This document shows, piece by piece, positions 6,622-15,747 of a DNA stretch of 48,867 nucleotides. The stretch is from assembly GCA_020628165.1 (NCBI GenBank), contig JAHDFM010000025.1, forward strand, positions 1-48,867, in the 5' to 3' direction. Source of the DNA: Bdellovibrionales bacterium. GTDB taxonomy: Bacteria; Bdellovibrionota; Bdellovibrionia; Bdellovibrionales; UBA1609. The position numbers were made by a program, and so were the translations under genes. The notes beneath the pieces were generated by a model. That model ran no database searches and was not told the DNA's origin. It worked only from the letters and a program-made list of their open reading frames with translations. Numbering within the stretch: position 1 is the first letter of the stretch; every line of letters begins with the position of its first letter.

Positions 6622-8886
6622 CTAATCTTGTTGAGTGAGTTTGAGCACATCCGACTCTTTGCCGCAAACGGCAAACACATCTTCTAAGACATCTCCCCAA
6701 GTGTGCACGCGCGCCCAAAGAACCTCTAAGTGACAAGCAAAGATCATATTCACAGCGGCCAATAAAGCCCCCTTTTGATCTAAACCTTTAAAGCGCACGA
6801 TCCATTCATCAGGATAAGGGTGATCAATGACTTTGATAGAATCAAAATTGATACCTTCAACAACCACCGGCTCAATCTCTATAAGATCAATTTGTTTTTT
6901 TAAGGTGCTAATCTCTTTTTGGGTTTTCACCTTAAACCAATTGTAAGCGCCAAAGGAATTATAAGTATGAATGTAAGCTTCACGGACAGTGCAAGAAAGA
7001 GAGTACAGCACCTGACAACACTCTAAAAAGAACCCTTTCTTATTTTCATAACTGTGAAACCTCACCCATGTGTAGTCATCAACCCCTTTGGCAAACAATA
7101 GGGGCAAGTCCTTATTACTTGTTGTTAGATGATTGAAATCGTTTTTGAGGAGATCCATTTCGAACTGACCTAACAACATCATATCTAGCCGGTTCAAGAA
7201 TTCATTGGTCATTTCAGCGCTCGCAAGACCAGCAATCGTTTTGTACAAGTCTAAAAAGTTAATGGTTTCATCAGCAAGCAACCTTTGTACAAGGCGATAA
7301 AGCAAATCTGACTTCCACGGCGTCCAAGCCTCCACGTTAGTAGCAATGATATCGATAGCAGTTAAACAAGCGAGCACCTTCACTCGGCTTTTATTGGCCC
7401 CTTTTTCGTTGATTCCTCGCCACGTGAGAGGATCTTCAGGGTTCTTGCGAAAAGCCGCCTCTGACAATATCAAATGGTTTTTAACTTGCCAGGCGACTTC
7501 ATTCACAAAGCCATCGTCTTGCACAAAAGAGCCAAGCTCATTTGCGACCAGTTCAGCCCCTAACTCACTATGACTCCCCGGCAACCCTTTGGCCATATCG
7601 TGATAAAGCAATGACCATAGTAAAATGCGCTCTTCTTGTTTTGATAAACTCAAAAGCCATTCCGAGTTTTTACCTAACACCTCTTTAGGTTGCTGTTTGG
7701 CTTTGCAATAAAAGCGCAAAGCCTGAACGGTGTGGGCATCCACTGTGTAGCGATGATAATGATCGTGCTGAACATGGCCCTGGCAGCGTTTAAGATTGAT
7801 AAAAAACTTAAACAGTACTTCCGACTGATACAAGTTGTACATGATTTGCTCGTCTTGAACCTGTTCAAACTGCTGACAAAATGATTTTTTATCTGCCTCT
7901 GTGAGTTGGACTTTTTTAATGTGCTTGCGAATGTAATTTTGCTGCACCACTGTGCTAGGTTTAAATATAGCCGTTAAATAATCTTCACCTGAAATAGTAT
8001 CAACGTTTTTCTCAACCTTTCCTATAACAATGTCTTCAGCCAGAAGCGTAAAAAAGTTGATTTCATGCAGAGACTTTTGTACTTGAGCATTGAACTCTCT
8101 TGGGCTAGCAAAACCCATGAGCTGAGAGATTTTTTTTGTTGCATTGGCATCAAGAATGTCAGTGCCACCAATTAAATGCAGCAAGTGACGAACCACCAAT
8201 AAAAAAGATTTGCAGTTGTTAAAATAACTGATCTCATCTTGATAGGCCTTAAACTGCTCTTGAAAGAGCTCTACTGTGACTGTAGTTTGCCCAGCATCAC
8301 GCAAAGCCCCAGGACCATATTTTAAATTGGGCTCTAAGTAATTAGCTAAAGAGTCGTAACGTTTGTTGCGACGCTCGCGCTCTGAGCGCATCAGCTCAGC
8401 CCAAGCTAAAGACTTATTTTCTTTTACGATAAATTGAGACAACTTTTGTTTTTGCTCTTCGACGAGTGCGCGAATGCTTTCGTCGACAGCTCTTGCCTTA
8501 TATAAAGCCAAGAGATCAAAGTTATCCACCCCCTCTTTCCAGTCATTCATGTTTTCAGGAGTTCTGTACTTGAGTTCAATTTGCAAGCCCCTGGCTTGTT
8601 CTACAAACTTGAGAATGTCTTTATCTTCACCCACTAGAATGACATCAATGTCTGATCGTGGACAGAGCTCACTTCTTGACCAAGAACCAAGGCTCACAAT
8701 TTGCACATGATCTTTGGCAGGTAAAGTATAAAGTTTTTTAATTAGGTAGGACTCTAACTGAAATGACATTCGCTGTATCAACCACGACCAGCTGTGTCCG
8801 TTGCGCTCGAGCTGGGCGAACATATCTTTGAACGATTTAAAAAATGACTCTGTGTCGGCAGAGTTTATGAAAGATCTTGTTGCCAC
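6622..8886 (-). CDS. glnD: GlnD-type [protein-PII] uridylyltransferase/uridylyl-removing enzyme
   Basis: The 754-residue product carries a nucleotidyltransferase core, LGSWSRSELCPRSDIDVIL at residues about 66-84, with the Asp pair D79/D81 for metal. EPNLKYGPGALRD (185-197) is the GlnD-specific segment. An HD domain follows with H385 and HD at 429-430. Two C-terminal ACT-like segments begin near VRFHSYENKKGFF and WIVRFKGLDQKGA. GlnD reversibly uridylylates PII in response to glutamine, setting nitrogen metabolism. It is shorter than the roughly 890 residues of the E. coli protein, mainly through compact linkers. Its start lies 22 bases inside the end of mutS, implying translational coupling. 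No glnB/glnK lies in the window. Confidence 0.9.
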   Translation of the reverse strand: MATRSFINSADTESFFKSFKDMFAQLERNGHSWSWLIQRMSFQLESYLIKKLYTLPAKDHVQIVSLGSWSRSELCPRSDIDVILVGEDKDILKFVEQARGLQIELKYRTPENMNDWKEGVDNFDLLALYKARAVDESIRALVEEQKQKLSQFIVKENKSLAWAELMRSERERRNKRYDSLANYLEPNLKYGPGALRDAGQTTVTVELFQEQFKAYQDEISYFNNCKSFLLVVRHLLHLIGGTDILDANATKKISQLMGFASPREFNAQVQKSLHEINFFTLLAEDIVIGKVEKNVDTISGEDYLTAIFKPSTVVQQNYIRKHIKKVQLTEADKKSFCQQFEQVQDEQIMYNLYQSEVLFKFFINLKRCQGHVQHDHYHRYTVDAHTVQALRFYCKAKQQPKEVLGKNSEWLLSLSKQEERILLWSLLYHDMAKGLPGSHSELGAELVANELGSFVQDDGFVNEVAWQVKNHLILSEAAFRKNPEDPLTWRGINEKGANKSRVKVLACLTAIDIIATNVEAWTPWKSDLLYRLVQRLLADETINFLDLYKTIAGLASAEMTNEFLNRLDMMLLGQFEMDLLKNDFNHLTTSNKDLPLLFAKGVDDYTWVRFHSYENKKGFFLECCQVLYSLSCTVREAYIHTYNSFGAYNWFKVKTQKEISTLKKQIDLIEIEPVVVEGINFDSIKVIDHPYPDEWIVRFKGLDQKGALLAAVNMIFACHLEVLWARVHTWGDVLEDVFAVCGKESDVLKLTQQD

Positions 8887-11360
8887 TTAGATAGTGTATT
8901 CAATGCCTGCAGTGGAGTCACTTCTGAAAGTGACATCTTTAAAATTTCATCCTTCAAAGATTTCAATGCCTCTTGACTCTCATCCATTTCTGGCTCGCTG
9001 TTGAACTCAAATAATGGCAAATCATCAGAAACTTGTGGCTGTAAACCAGCACCCGTCTCAAACCCCTTAAGAATAGAGTCCGCACGCTTAACAATACTCG
9101 CTGGAAGCCCCGCCAATTTGGCAACCTGTATTCCGTAGGACTTATTCGCCGCTCCATTTGCTAACTTGTAAAGAAAATTGAGTTGACCATTTTCTTCAGA
9201 AATCGACATATGAATATTTTGTAGGTTTTTATAGTTTTTTGTTAAGGCAGTGAGTTCGTGATAGTGAGTGGCAAACAAACAGTGAGGAGTCGCTTGTTTT
9301 TTTGATAAAATGTACTCAAGCAAGGCCTGTGCTAAACTCATACCATCATAAGTGCTCGTTCCTCTCCCCACCTCATCCATTATGATCAGTGAATCTTCAC
9401 AAGCCTTTTGAATGATCTCAGAGGTTTCTTTCATCTCAACCATAAAGGTCGAAAGCCCTTCAGACAAAGAGTCACTGGCACCAATGCGCGTGAAGATTTG
9501 TTGATACAACGGCAGCGAAGCTTTTTTAGCTGGCACAAAACAACCCACCTGAGCCATAATCGCTATCACAGCCACCTGGCGCATGATCGTGCTTTTACCA
9601 GCCATGTTGGGGCCCGTAAGTAGTAAACACTGACCCGCACCCATATAAATGTCATTAGCAACAAAAACATGCCCTGCTTGTTGTTCAACGACAGGATGCC
9701 TTGAGGCTTTCAGCTGAACTTCTTTGCTGGTGTTAAAACTTGGACGCGTGTAATTTTGCTCCATCGCAAGCCAAGCAAAGCCAGACAAAATATCCAATTC
9801 GCTCCAAATTTGGCTCAACAATAAGATTTCACTTTCTAATTTTAAGAACTCATTCTTACATTCCGTGAAGAGTTTGTTTTCAAATTCAATGCGCTTGCTC
9901 TTGCCTGAAAGAATTTTTTCTTCCAAATCCTTGAGTTCGGTAGTGAGATACCTTTCGGCGTTAGTTAAGGTTTGTTTGCGAATATAGTGCTCTGGCACCT
10001 TGTCTTTATGAGCATGGGTGACTTCTATAAAATAACCAAAGACATTGTTGTACTTCACTTTTAAATTATTGATTCCTGTAGCTGCTCGTTCTTTAGCCTC
10101 AAGCTCGGCCAATAATTTTTGTCCGTGGTCAGCCACTTCGATGAGCTCATCTAAGTCGCTATCAAAACCTTTTTGAATGAAGCCACCTTTTTGTGTGTTC
10201 ACCGGCGGATCTTCCACCAACATCTCTTCACAAACATCGATTAAATGCACCATCAGCCTTTGTTGTTGATCATAAACAGACGTGCGCTTAACAACATTGA
10301 GAGCTGCTAAGCCTGACTTGATCGACTGACACACGCTGAGCAAATCTCTCGGTCCACTGTGCCCTTGGGCTAACTTGTTCAGTCGCCTCTGTACGTCACC
10401 CACTTGCGCAAAGGTTTTACGTAAAACTTTAAGCTCGGAAACTTCAGACAACCAAAATTCGATCTCGTCTTGTCTTTGAGCAATGGTGTCGGGGTTGACC
10501 AAAGGAAAGCTCAACCATTTTTTTAACAACCGCGAACCGCTGGAGGTCTTACAGCGGTTGATAGCAAAAAACAAACTGCCCTTATCTTCGCCAGCGTAGG
10601 TTTTAAAAACCTCTAGGTGTTTATAAGTGGATGACTGCAAACTCAAGTGTTGATTCAAACTGCGTTTTTCAAAAGAGATCTTTTTTTCTTCCCCAGCTTG
10701 CATGTACTTCACATAACTTTTCAGGCGAAGCACAGCACTCGGGTCGTCATTGTTTTTTTGCAAAGAGGCATCTGTACTGTGAGCTGTGATGTGATAATCA
10801 GGTCCTAGCTTTGCAAACATTTGTGTTTTGAGCTGAGCATCTAATATGATTTCTACAGGTTTTAAAATAGCTAACAACATGGACACGCGAACACTATCTG
10901 ACAATTGATAATAAAAAGCTTCCCCTGTTGAAGAATCGAAAAAGGCGGCACTGTCTTTATCAAAGCTACATAAGTAATTCGCTTGCAACTCATCCAATGT
11001 TTCAGGGTCGTAAACCATGCCGGGGCTTAAAATGCGAGTCACGGCTCGCTTGACTAAACCCTTAGCTAATTTTGGGTCTTCCACCTGGTCACAAATAGCC
11101 ACCTTATAACCAGCACCAAGAAGCTTTGCTATGGCTCCTGCGATACTATGATGAGGCATGCCGCACATTTTAGTATCATCCCCCGATTTTTTATTTCGAA
11201 CCGTGAGAGCTATATTTAAAATCGGGGCTGCCGTTTCAGCGTCCTGGTGAAACATTTCAAAAAAATCGCCCATTCTAAAAAAGACAATTTTATCTTCGTG
11301 TTGTGATTTAACATCCCAGTATTGACGCATAAGTGGTGTGAGTTTCTTTTCCATAGCCAA
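8865..11360 (-). CDS. mutS: DNA mismatch repair protein MutS
   Basis: The 831-residue product shows the mismatch-reading motif in MGDFFEMF (residues 30-37), where the Phe wedge and Glu contact the mispaired base. The ATPase domain has a Walker A LLTGPNMAGKST and a Walker B IIMDEVGRGTSTYDG, then FATHYHEL. It binds mismatches as a dimer and recruits MutL. Length is near the usual 850. The TTG at 11360 has AGGG 8 bases upstream; the ATG two codons later (11354) is the alternative. mutS is the first gene of a mutS-glnD pair. mutL is not here. Confidence 0.97.
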   Translation of the reverse strand: MAMEKKLTPLMRQYWDVKSQHEDKIVFFRMGDFFEMFHQDAETAAPILNIALTVRNKKSGDDTKMCGMPHHSIAGAIAKLLGAGYKVAICDQVEDPKLAKGLVKRAVTRILSPGMVYDPETLDELQANYLCSFDKDSAAFFDSSTGEAFYYQLSDSVRVSMLLAILKPVEIILDAQLKTQMFAKLGPDYHITAHSTDASLQKNNDDPSAVLRLKSYVKYMQAGEEKKISFEKRSLNQHLSLQSSTYKHLEVFKTYAGEDKGSLFFAINRCKTSSGSRLLKKWLSFPLVNPDTIAQRQDEIEFWLSEVSELKVLRKTFAQVGDVQRRLNKLAQGHSGPRDLLSVCQSIKSGLAALNVVKRTSVYDQQQRLMVHLIDVCEEMLVEDPPVNTQKGGFIQKGFDSDLDELIEVADHGQKLLAELEAKERAATGINNLKVKYNNVFGYFIEVTHAHKDKVPEHYIRKQTLTNAERYLTTELKDLEEKILSGKSKRIEFENKLFTECKNEFLKLESEILLLSQIWSELDILSGFAWLAMEQNYTRPSFNTSKEVQLKASRHPVVEQQAGHVFVANDIYMGAGQCLLLTGPNMAGKSTIMRQVAVIAIMAQVGCFVPAKKASLPLYQQIFTRIGASDSLSEGLSTFMVEMKETSEIIQKACEDSLIIMDEVGRGTSTYDGMSLAQALLEYILSKKQATPHCLFATHYHELTALTKNYKNLQNIHMSISEENGQLNFLYKLANGAANKSYGIQVAKLAGLPASIVKRADSILKGFETGAGLQPQVSDDLPLFEFNSEPEMDESQEALKSLKDEILKMSLSEVTPLQALNTLSKWQQDLS

Positions 11361-11575
11361 AATTTATACCCTAATAAACTCCTCGGGCCCAAACCATGTC
11401 GCCTTGTCTCTTATTATTTTCTGCTTTTTTTAGTGAATTTTATTAATTTTTAGGCTGTATTCTTAATTTTAATTCTTTGAGCTGCTTGCCCAGCCCATCT
11501 ATTTAAAAATAGTTTTGAGATAAGATAGCTCATTATCCAAAAACCAACCTTAAATTATGCTCGCTTTTTAAGCTT

Positions 11576-13474
11576 TTATTGAAAGTAAGACTTCGTCAAA
11601 GACACACCATCTTCTTTCTCAATCACCAATTCACTCACTTGATATCCAAATGGATTGAGTGATAGGCGGCGTGGTTGGATGGCAAATGAAACTATTGATT
11701 TTTCAAGAACCTTACAAGTATTCGCTGAATATATGACCAAGTCATTCATTGCATTTATCCCTAGAGCTTTACCTGTCCACGGTTCTATTTGTATGCTGTC
11801 AGCTTGTATGGAACAGGCCGACTGCAATTGCATGATGGCTTTTTTATCTGAAACTTTGTGAGCAGCTTTATTAAAAAAAGCTCTTTTGAAAATAACAAAA
11901 TCCGTGATTTTATCTGAACTTTTAAGAGTTCTCTGGGTGGGTGCTTTTTGACTGACAGCAATTTTGATGTGGCGTTGGTGTTTAGCTAAATGCAAATGGC
12001 CATGATCGTCTAGCAACCCACGCATACCGATGCCTTCTTGCATTTTAACTAGCTTGTGTCCTTTTGGTGCCTGAAACTCGTCAATAAAAAATTTGAGTGT
12101 TGGCTCACTCACACCAAACATATTACTTAAAGTGGGACGTTCAAACCTTACAAAATGAAGGACATCATCCTGATCAACAGCATAAAACGAGAGTGCTTTA
12201 TGAGCCGGTATTAAATTCTTTATCTGCTTATTGAAATCTTGAACTTCGAACTTATAATCTTGATATCGATTATCGAGAATGGAGTAGCTGCCATCATTTT
12301 GCAGTCTTATTTGATAACCGTGATTTAAGACAAGGTTCTCTTTGTACTTCATATCATCACGCAACAAAAAGGTGGTCTTTAAGTCTTTACCCACAGACTG
12401 CAAATAGAACTGATCATCAACGGTTTGAATTAAGTTACGGCGAACATCATTGTCAGGACTGATCGGACGGTGAATGTCTTTGATCCTTCCTTGAAATGGT
12501 TTAATTCCAGGATAATTAACAAAATTCCAGCTTAAATCATATGGTGATACAAGCAGCAAATAGTTTTTTTTTGTAAGGATATAAACACCATTGTTGTATT
12601 CGTTGAACTTTATTTTTCTAACACGCCCCCAAAGCTCTTTAAACACAGGAACCATTTGATTTAAAACAGGGTTATACAATTGTAGCTGATTGCTTTCGGT
12701 CAAGACAAAAACAGAATCATTCGTTTGTCCATGCATTAGGGTGTGGTTAAAGCGATGACTAAAGAGCTCATAAAAAGAGGCGTGGGCTTCTAGCTTATCT
12801 ATAGTCGAAAACTGCCCAGTTTTATCTTCAGAGATCATTTTTAAAAACCAGTAATCAATCGAGTAAGCTCCGGCTAGGCGCAATTCACTTTCAATTGCTA
12901 AATCACACGCTCCAGAGACCCCTTTTAAATGACCTTGTTGGCAGACTTCATGCCATGGAGAAGACACATCAGCATGATGAGACTCATGCAAGAGCGTAGA
13001 CAGTTGATTGACATAACTCTGCTCAAAGAAAAATTGTGAAACTAAAATTTCGTGAGTGTTAATATCAAAAACAGCAACAGCTCTTCCAGAGGCTTCAAAT
13101 TTAAATGACTTCACATCACGACTTGCTAAGTATTCATAAGGTTTTAACAAAGCTTGAATAATGTCGTTGCTCGATTTTAAGTGTTGGCTATCAAACTCTA
13201 TTTTTTTAATTTGCGATATAACATCTAAAAATTGCGATAAAAAGGAATGACTGCAGTCAGGAGAAGACTTTAAAAAAGACTCAGCATCAATGTTCAGAGA
13301 GCTCAATTCCTCCAAACGAAGTTGATCTTTATGACTTAAATAACAAGACGCCTTAACAGTGTCCGCTTGCGAGATTGTAGAACCAAAAGATATAGAAAGA
13401 AAAAAAACAAAAAATAAAAGATTCGAAAAATTAAAATAGCTTTGAAACAAAGCCATCCCCCCCATGTTTCTCAT
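11576..13474 (-). CDS. secreted protein with HExxH metallopeptidase-like motif and beta-rich C-terminal half
   Basis: The 632-residue product has an N-terminal hydrophobic export segment (about residues 18-36, ending near SQADT). Residues 160-169 read STLLHESHHAD, an HExxH zinc motif (H163, E164, H167) in a helix, with acidic residues at 195 and 197 that could give a third ligand. From about 250 to the end the sequence is short beta strands with periodic aromatic/Gly-Asn turns (LLLVSPYDLSWNFVNYPG, DDHGHLHLA), suggestive of a beta-propeller. A peptidase acting outside the cytoplasm is plausible, but the family is unrecognised and the motif alone does not prove activity. Met1, Met4 or Met7 could start it; none has a strong ribosome site. 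Confidence 0.6.
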   Translation of the reverse strand: MRNMGGMALFQSYFNFSNLLFFVFFLSISFGSTISQADTVKASCYLSHKDQLRLEELSSLNIDAESFLKSSPDCSHSFLSQFLDVISQIKKIEFDSQHLKSSNDIIQALLKPYEYLASRDVKSFKFEASGRAVAVFDINTHEILVSQFFFEQSYVNQLSTLLHESHHADVSSPWHEVCQQGHLKGVSGACDLAIESELRLAGAYSIDYWFLKMISEDKTGQFSTIDKLEAHASFYELFSHRFNHTLMHGQTNDSVFVLTESNQLQLYNPVLNQMVPVFKELWGRVRKIKFNEYNNGVYILTKKNYLLLVSPYDLSWNFVNYPGIKPFQGRIKDIHRPISPDNDVRRNLIQTVDDQFYLQSVGKDLKTTFLLRDDMKYKENLVLNHGYQIRLQNDGSYSILDNRYQDYKFEVQDFNKQIKNLIPAHKALSFYAVDQDDVLHFVRFERPTLSNMFGVSEPTLKFFIDEFQAPKGHKLVKMQEGIGMRGLLDDHGHLHLAKHQRHIKIAVSQKAPTQRTLKSSDKITDFVIFKRAFFNKAAHKVSDKKAIMQLQSACSIQADSIQIEPWTGKALGINAMNDLVIYSANTCKVLEKSIVSFAIQPRRLSLNPFGYQVSELVIEKEDGVSLTKSYFQ

Positions 13475-13678
13475 GTATTTTTATATACGACACTCCAGAA
13501 CGGATTGGCGACTATAATTTTTGACAGAAATAAGCTTTTTTAGAAAGCTGCTTACAAACTAACAAGCGAGGCAGCTAAATGAGATTAATCAAATAATTTC
13601 AAAAACTTAAAACATAAGAGATTTTTATATCTTAATTAAAAATGACTTCTAAAAACAGGTAAAAATTAAAACCTTTGT

Positions 13679-14584
13679 TTAAACGCTCAACAGTTCTTCA
13701 ATCACCGTTTTAACTTGCCTTGAATGAGTGCGGTTTTCAATGAAAGCAAGACTCAAACTATTGGATAAAACTTTTTTTGATTCTGGCAACTGTACAATCT
13801 TGTGACCATTTTTTTTAAGAAGTTTAACCATTTGCCCAGGCAAAACACCCACAGCGTAATGATTGGTAATGAACCTTGAAACCGCCTGCACATCCATCAC
13901 TTGAACCTTGGCGGTCAGCTCTAAATTTTTTCGTTTAATATGATGATTTAGCCAAGCACGCAGCACCACCTGCCCATCCTGGTAAGCGACGTAATCTAAA
14001 GACTCATAAAACTTTTTTGTGAGTGTTTTTTTTAAACCTTTAGTTTTTAAATACTTTTCTGTGCAGCACATGTGAAGGGTTTCTTCAGTGAGTTTATTAA
14101 CCTCTACACGGTTGTCCATTTTGTAATCGTCGACAATGGCAATATCAAGTTGCCCGCTGAGCAGTAGCTCATTCATATCTTTAGCAAAGCCTAAGAGTAT
14201 TTTATAATGAATCCCAGGAAACTTATTGCCTATCTCAATGAGTTTTGGAATCACTAAGTTAATACCAAATTCAATAGGCATACCAATATTGACAGCTCCT
14301 TGAATTTGAGACCCTTGCTCCCCTACAGATGATAAACTGTCTTGCAGTAAATTTAGACCTTGTTCCACTTGCACATAAAGCTTATCGCCTTGATCGGTCG
14401 GCAAAATAGTTTTTTTAACCCGGTCAAACAGTTTAATGTCGAGAGAGTTTTCTAAATTTTTTATGTGCTGACTCACACCACTTTGAGTGAGGTGTAACTC
14501 TTTAGAGGCCGTAGTCATGCACCTCAAACGATATACCGCTTCAAAGACGCGCAAATTATTAAGATTTATATTTTGAAAGTTCAT
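13679..14584 (-). CDS. LysR-family transcriptional regulator
   Basis: The product is about 301 residues from the ATG at 14584 (a GTG five codons upstream is also possible). The winged HTH at residues 4-62 contains NLRVFEAVYRLRCMTTASKE, HLTQSGVSQHIKNLE and LFDRVKK. A periplasmic-binding-protein-like effector domain follows from about 90 to the end (GAVNIGMPIEF, LDIAIVDD, VGVLPGQM). LysR proteins usually bind an effector and activate a divergent gene. Here no gene is divergent: the gene upstream (14734-15360) runs in the same direction, about 150 bases away, so the target is not obvious. Confidence 0.93.
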   Translation of the reverse strand: MNFQNINLNNLRVFEAVYRLRCMTTASKELHLTQSGVSQHIKNLENSLDIKLFDRVKKTILPTDQGDKLYVQVEQGLNLLQDSLSSVGEQGSQIQGAVNIGMPIEFGINLVIPKLIEIGNKFPGIHYKILLGFAKDMNELLLSGQLDIAIVDDYKMDNRVEVNKLTEETLHMCCTEKYLKTKGLKKTLTKKFYESLDYVAYQDGQVVLRAWLNHHIKRKNLELTAKVQVMDVQAVSRFITNHYAVGVLPGQMVKLLKKNGHKIVQLPESKKVLSNSLSLAFIENRTHSRQVKTVIEELLSV

Positions 14585-14713
14585 AATTTCTATTAACACA
14601 AAATTTATAAATACGAAATAGTAGTTTTTCTGTTAAAAATGTGGGGCCCTTTTCAGTGGGAGCTTTTTAGTGAAACTAGAAAAAACTTCAAATATTACAA
14701 TAATAATTTGCGG

Positions 14714-14737
14714 TATTAAGTTGTCTTTATGACTTAG
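14714..14737. repeat. 24-nt stem-loop motif, copy 1 of 2
   Basis: The 24 bases from 14714 read TATTAAGTTGTCTTTATGAC and then TTAG. They differ from 47407-47430 at only two positions. Here the stem is partly broken (TAAGT against GACTTA). It overlaps the stop codon of the minus-strand gene ending at 14734. Confidence 0.55.
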
Positions 14738-15360
14738 TGTCGTTCATAATTTTTTTGTTTAAACTGTTCTATGATCTTTTCTAAAACTATATCATTTGTG
14801 ATCACTAACCAAGCCATCACTTTTATTTTATAATCTGGGCTTGTTGGATCAAAACCAATTAAGGATGGCAACTCTAAATAGTTAAGACTTATATTCTGTG
14901 AAGTTTCGACTTCAAACCCAATCAGGTCTTTGACATCGCTAAAGTTATCGCCTTCAAATTTTTCGTACTCAGATTTCACACTGAGAATGCCAAAACTTTT
15001 AGTACCAAGCCCTTGTGTTTCTCCTTCCCAGATTAACTTATATAAAATCACAGGGCGATGATCATCTGTGAACAACTCCTCCATATTTCTTGAAGCATAA
15101 ACTTGTTCAAGCTGAATATCTGTCACTTGACCCATTCTTGGGAAGAAGTCTTTATCATTTAAGCTTTCTAAAACACTTTGTTTTTCATCTTCAGTGAATG
15201 AAATATCTAATTTTTCAATCACCCAAACTTTGCTACCATCTTGCAGATTTATTTGACTCGGGAGACCTTCCCCAGTTTGAGCTTCGTAATCCCAAATTGT
15301 TGTGGATGCAAATGTGAAGTGAGTGAATAGAAAAACAAAAAGGGACAGCATTAATTTCAT
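14734..15360 (-). CDS. small exported protein of unknown function
   Basis: The 208-residue product starts with a signal peptide (MKLMLSLFVFLFTHFTFAS, cleavage near residue 18). The start at 15360 is chosen because a perfect AGGAGG lies 7 bases upstream; an in-frame start seven codons earlier would place that site inside the gene. The mature part is acidic and free of Cys, with segments such as YKLIWEGETQGLGTKSFGI and MAWLVITNDIVLEKI. I recognise no family. The gene is single, upstream of the LysR gene on the same strand. Confidence 0.6.
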   Translation of the reverse strand: MKLMLSLFVFLFTHFTFASTTIWDYEAQTGEGLPSQINLQDGSKVWVIEKLDISFTEDEKQSVLESLNDKDFFPRMGQVTDIQLEQVYASRNMEELFTDDHRPVILYKLIWEGETQGLGTKSFGILSVKSEYEKFEGDNFSDVKDLIGFEVETSQNISLNYLELPSLIGFDPTSPDYKIKVMAWLVITNDIVLEKIIEQFKQKNYERH

Positions 15361-15367
15361 GTCTAAA

Positions 15368-15373
15368 CCTCCT
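15368..15373 (-). promoter_or_regulatory. Shine-Dalgarno AGGAGG deciding the start at 15360
   Basis: On the minus strand AGGAGG is followed by 7 bases and ATG at 15360. This perfect anti-16S match selects the shorter start of the small exported protein. Confidence 0.8.
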
Positions 15374-15734
15374 AAACACACACTCTGTTAATTATCGATC
15401 ACTCAGTCATTTTTTGAAAATTTCTCAGCTTCTCACTAAATATTTAATATCTAGTTTGCACCATTTATGCCACTTGACAAAAGTTCGAGCCCAAAACGAA
15501 ACACCTAAAATGACTTGAATTTTTTGTTGTTCATTATGTTGAAAACATACCTGAAAAAGACTTAAGATATTAGAGATTAGACAAGGGTGAATTATCTTCA
15601 AACAATCTTTAATGTTGCTTTGATAACAGCTCCACCGACTCTTCATTCGTCTAGAAACTAGTTTAAAATGAAACTCAAAAGAGCCTAAATAAACAACTAT
15701 TTTCAATATTTAGTTCAAAATTCCGATAAATTCT

Positions 15735-15740
15735 AGAGGA
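15735..15740 (+). promoter_or_regulatory. Shine-Dalgarno AGAGGA for a TTG start at 15748
   Basis: AGAGGA ends 7 bases before TTG at 15748-15750, supporting TTG initiation of the LamG lipoprotein gene. The reading frame from there gives a complete lipoprotein signal peptide. Confidence 0.7.
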
Positions 15741-15747
15741 TTATTAT

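Larger units (their letters stand above)
15361..15747. other. 387-base intergenic region between divergent genes
   Basis: It holds the ribosome sites of both flanking genes and AT-rich sequence. A 93-codon frame on the minus strand (15425-15706) exists but has no ribosome site, no known motif and an odd residue mix, so I do not call it a gene. No terminator or clear promoter boxes were found. Confidence 0.4.

Noticed and set aside
13325-13342. Third copy of the 24-nt stem-loop word
   Set aside because: The match (ATCTTTATGACTTA) is shorter, lacks the pairing half and lies in coding sequence, so chance is likely.
15425-15706. 93-codon frame on the minus strand
   Set aside because: No ribosome site, no known motif, odd composition rich in Cys/Trp/Lys; it lies in an AT-rich gap between divergent genes.
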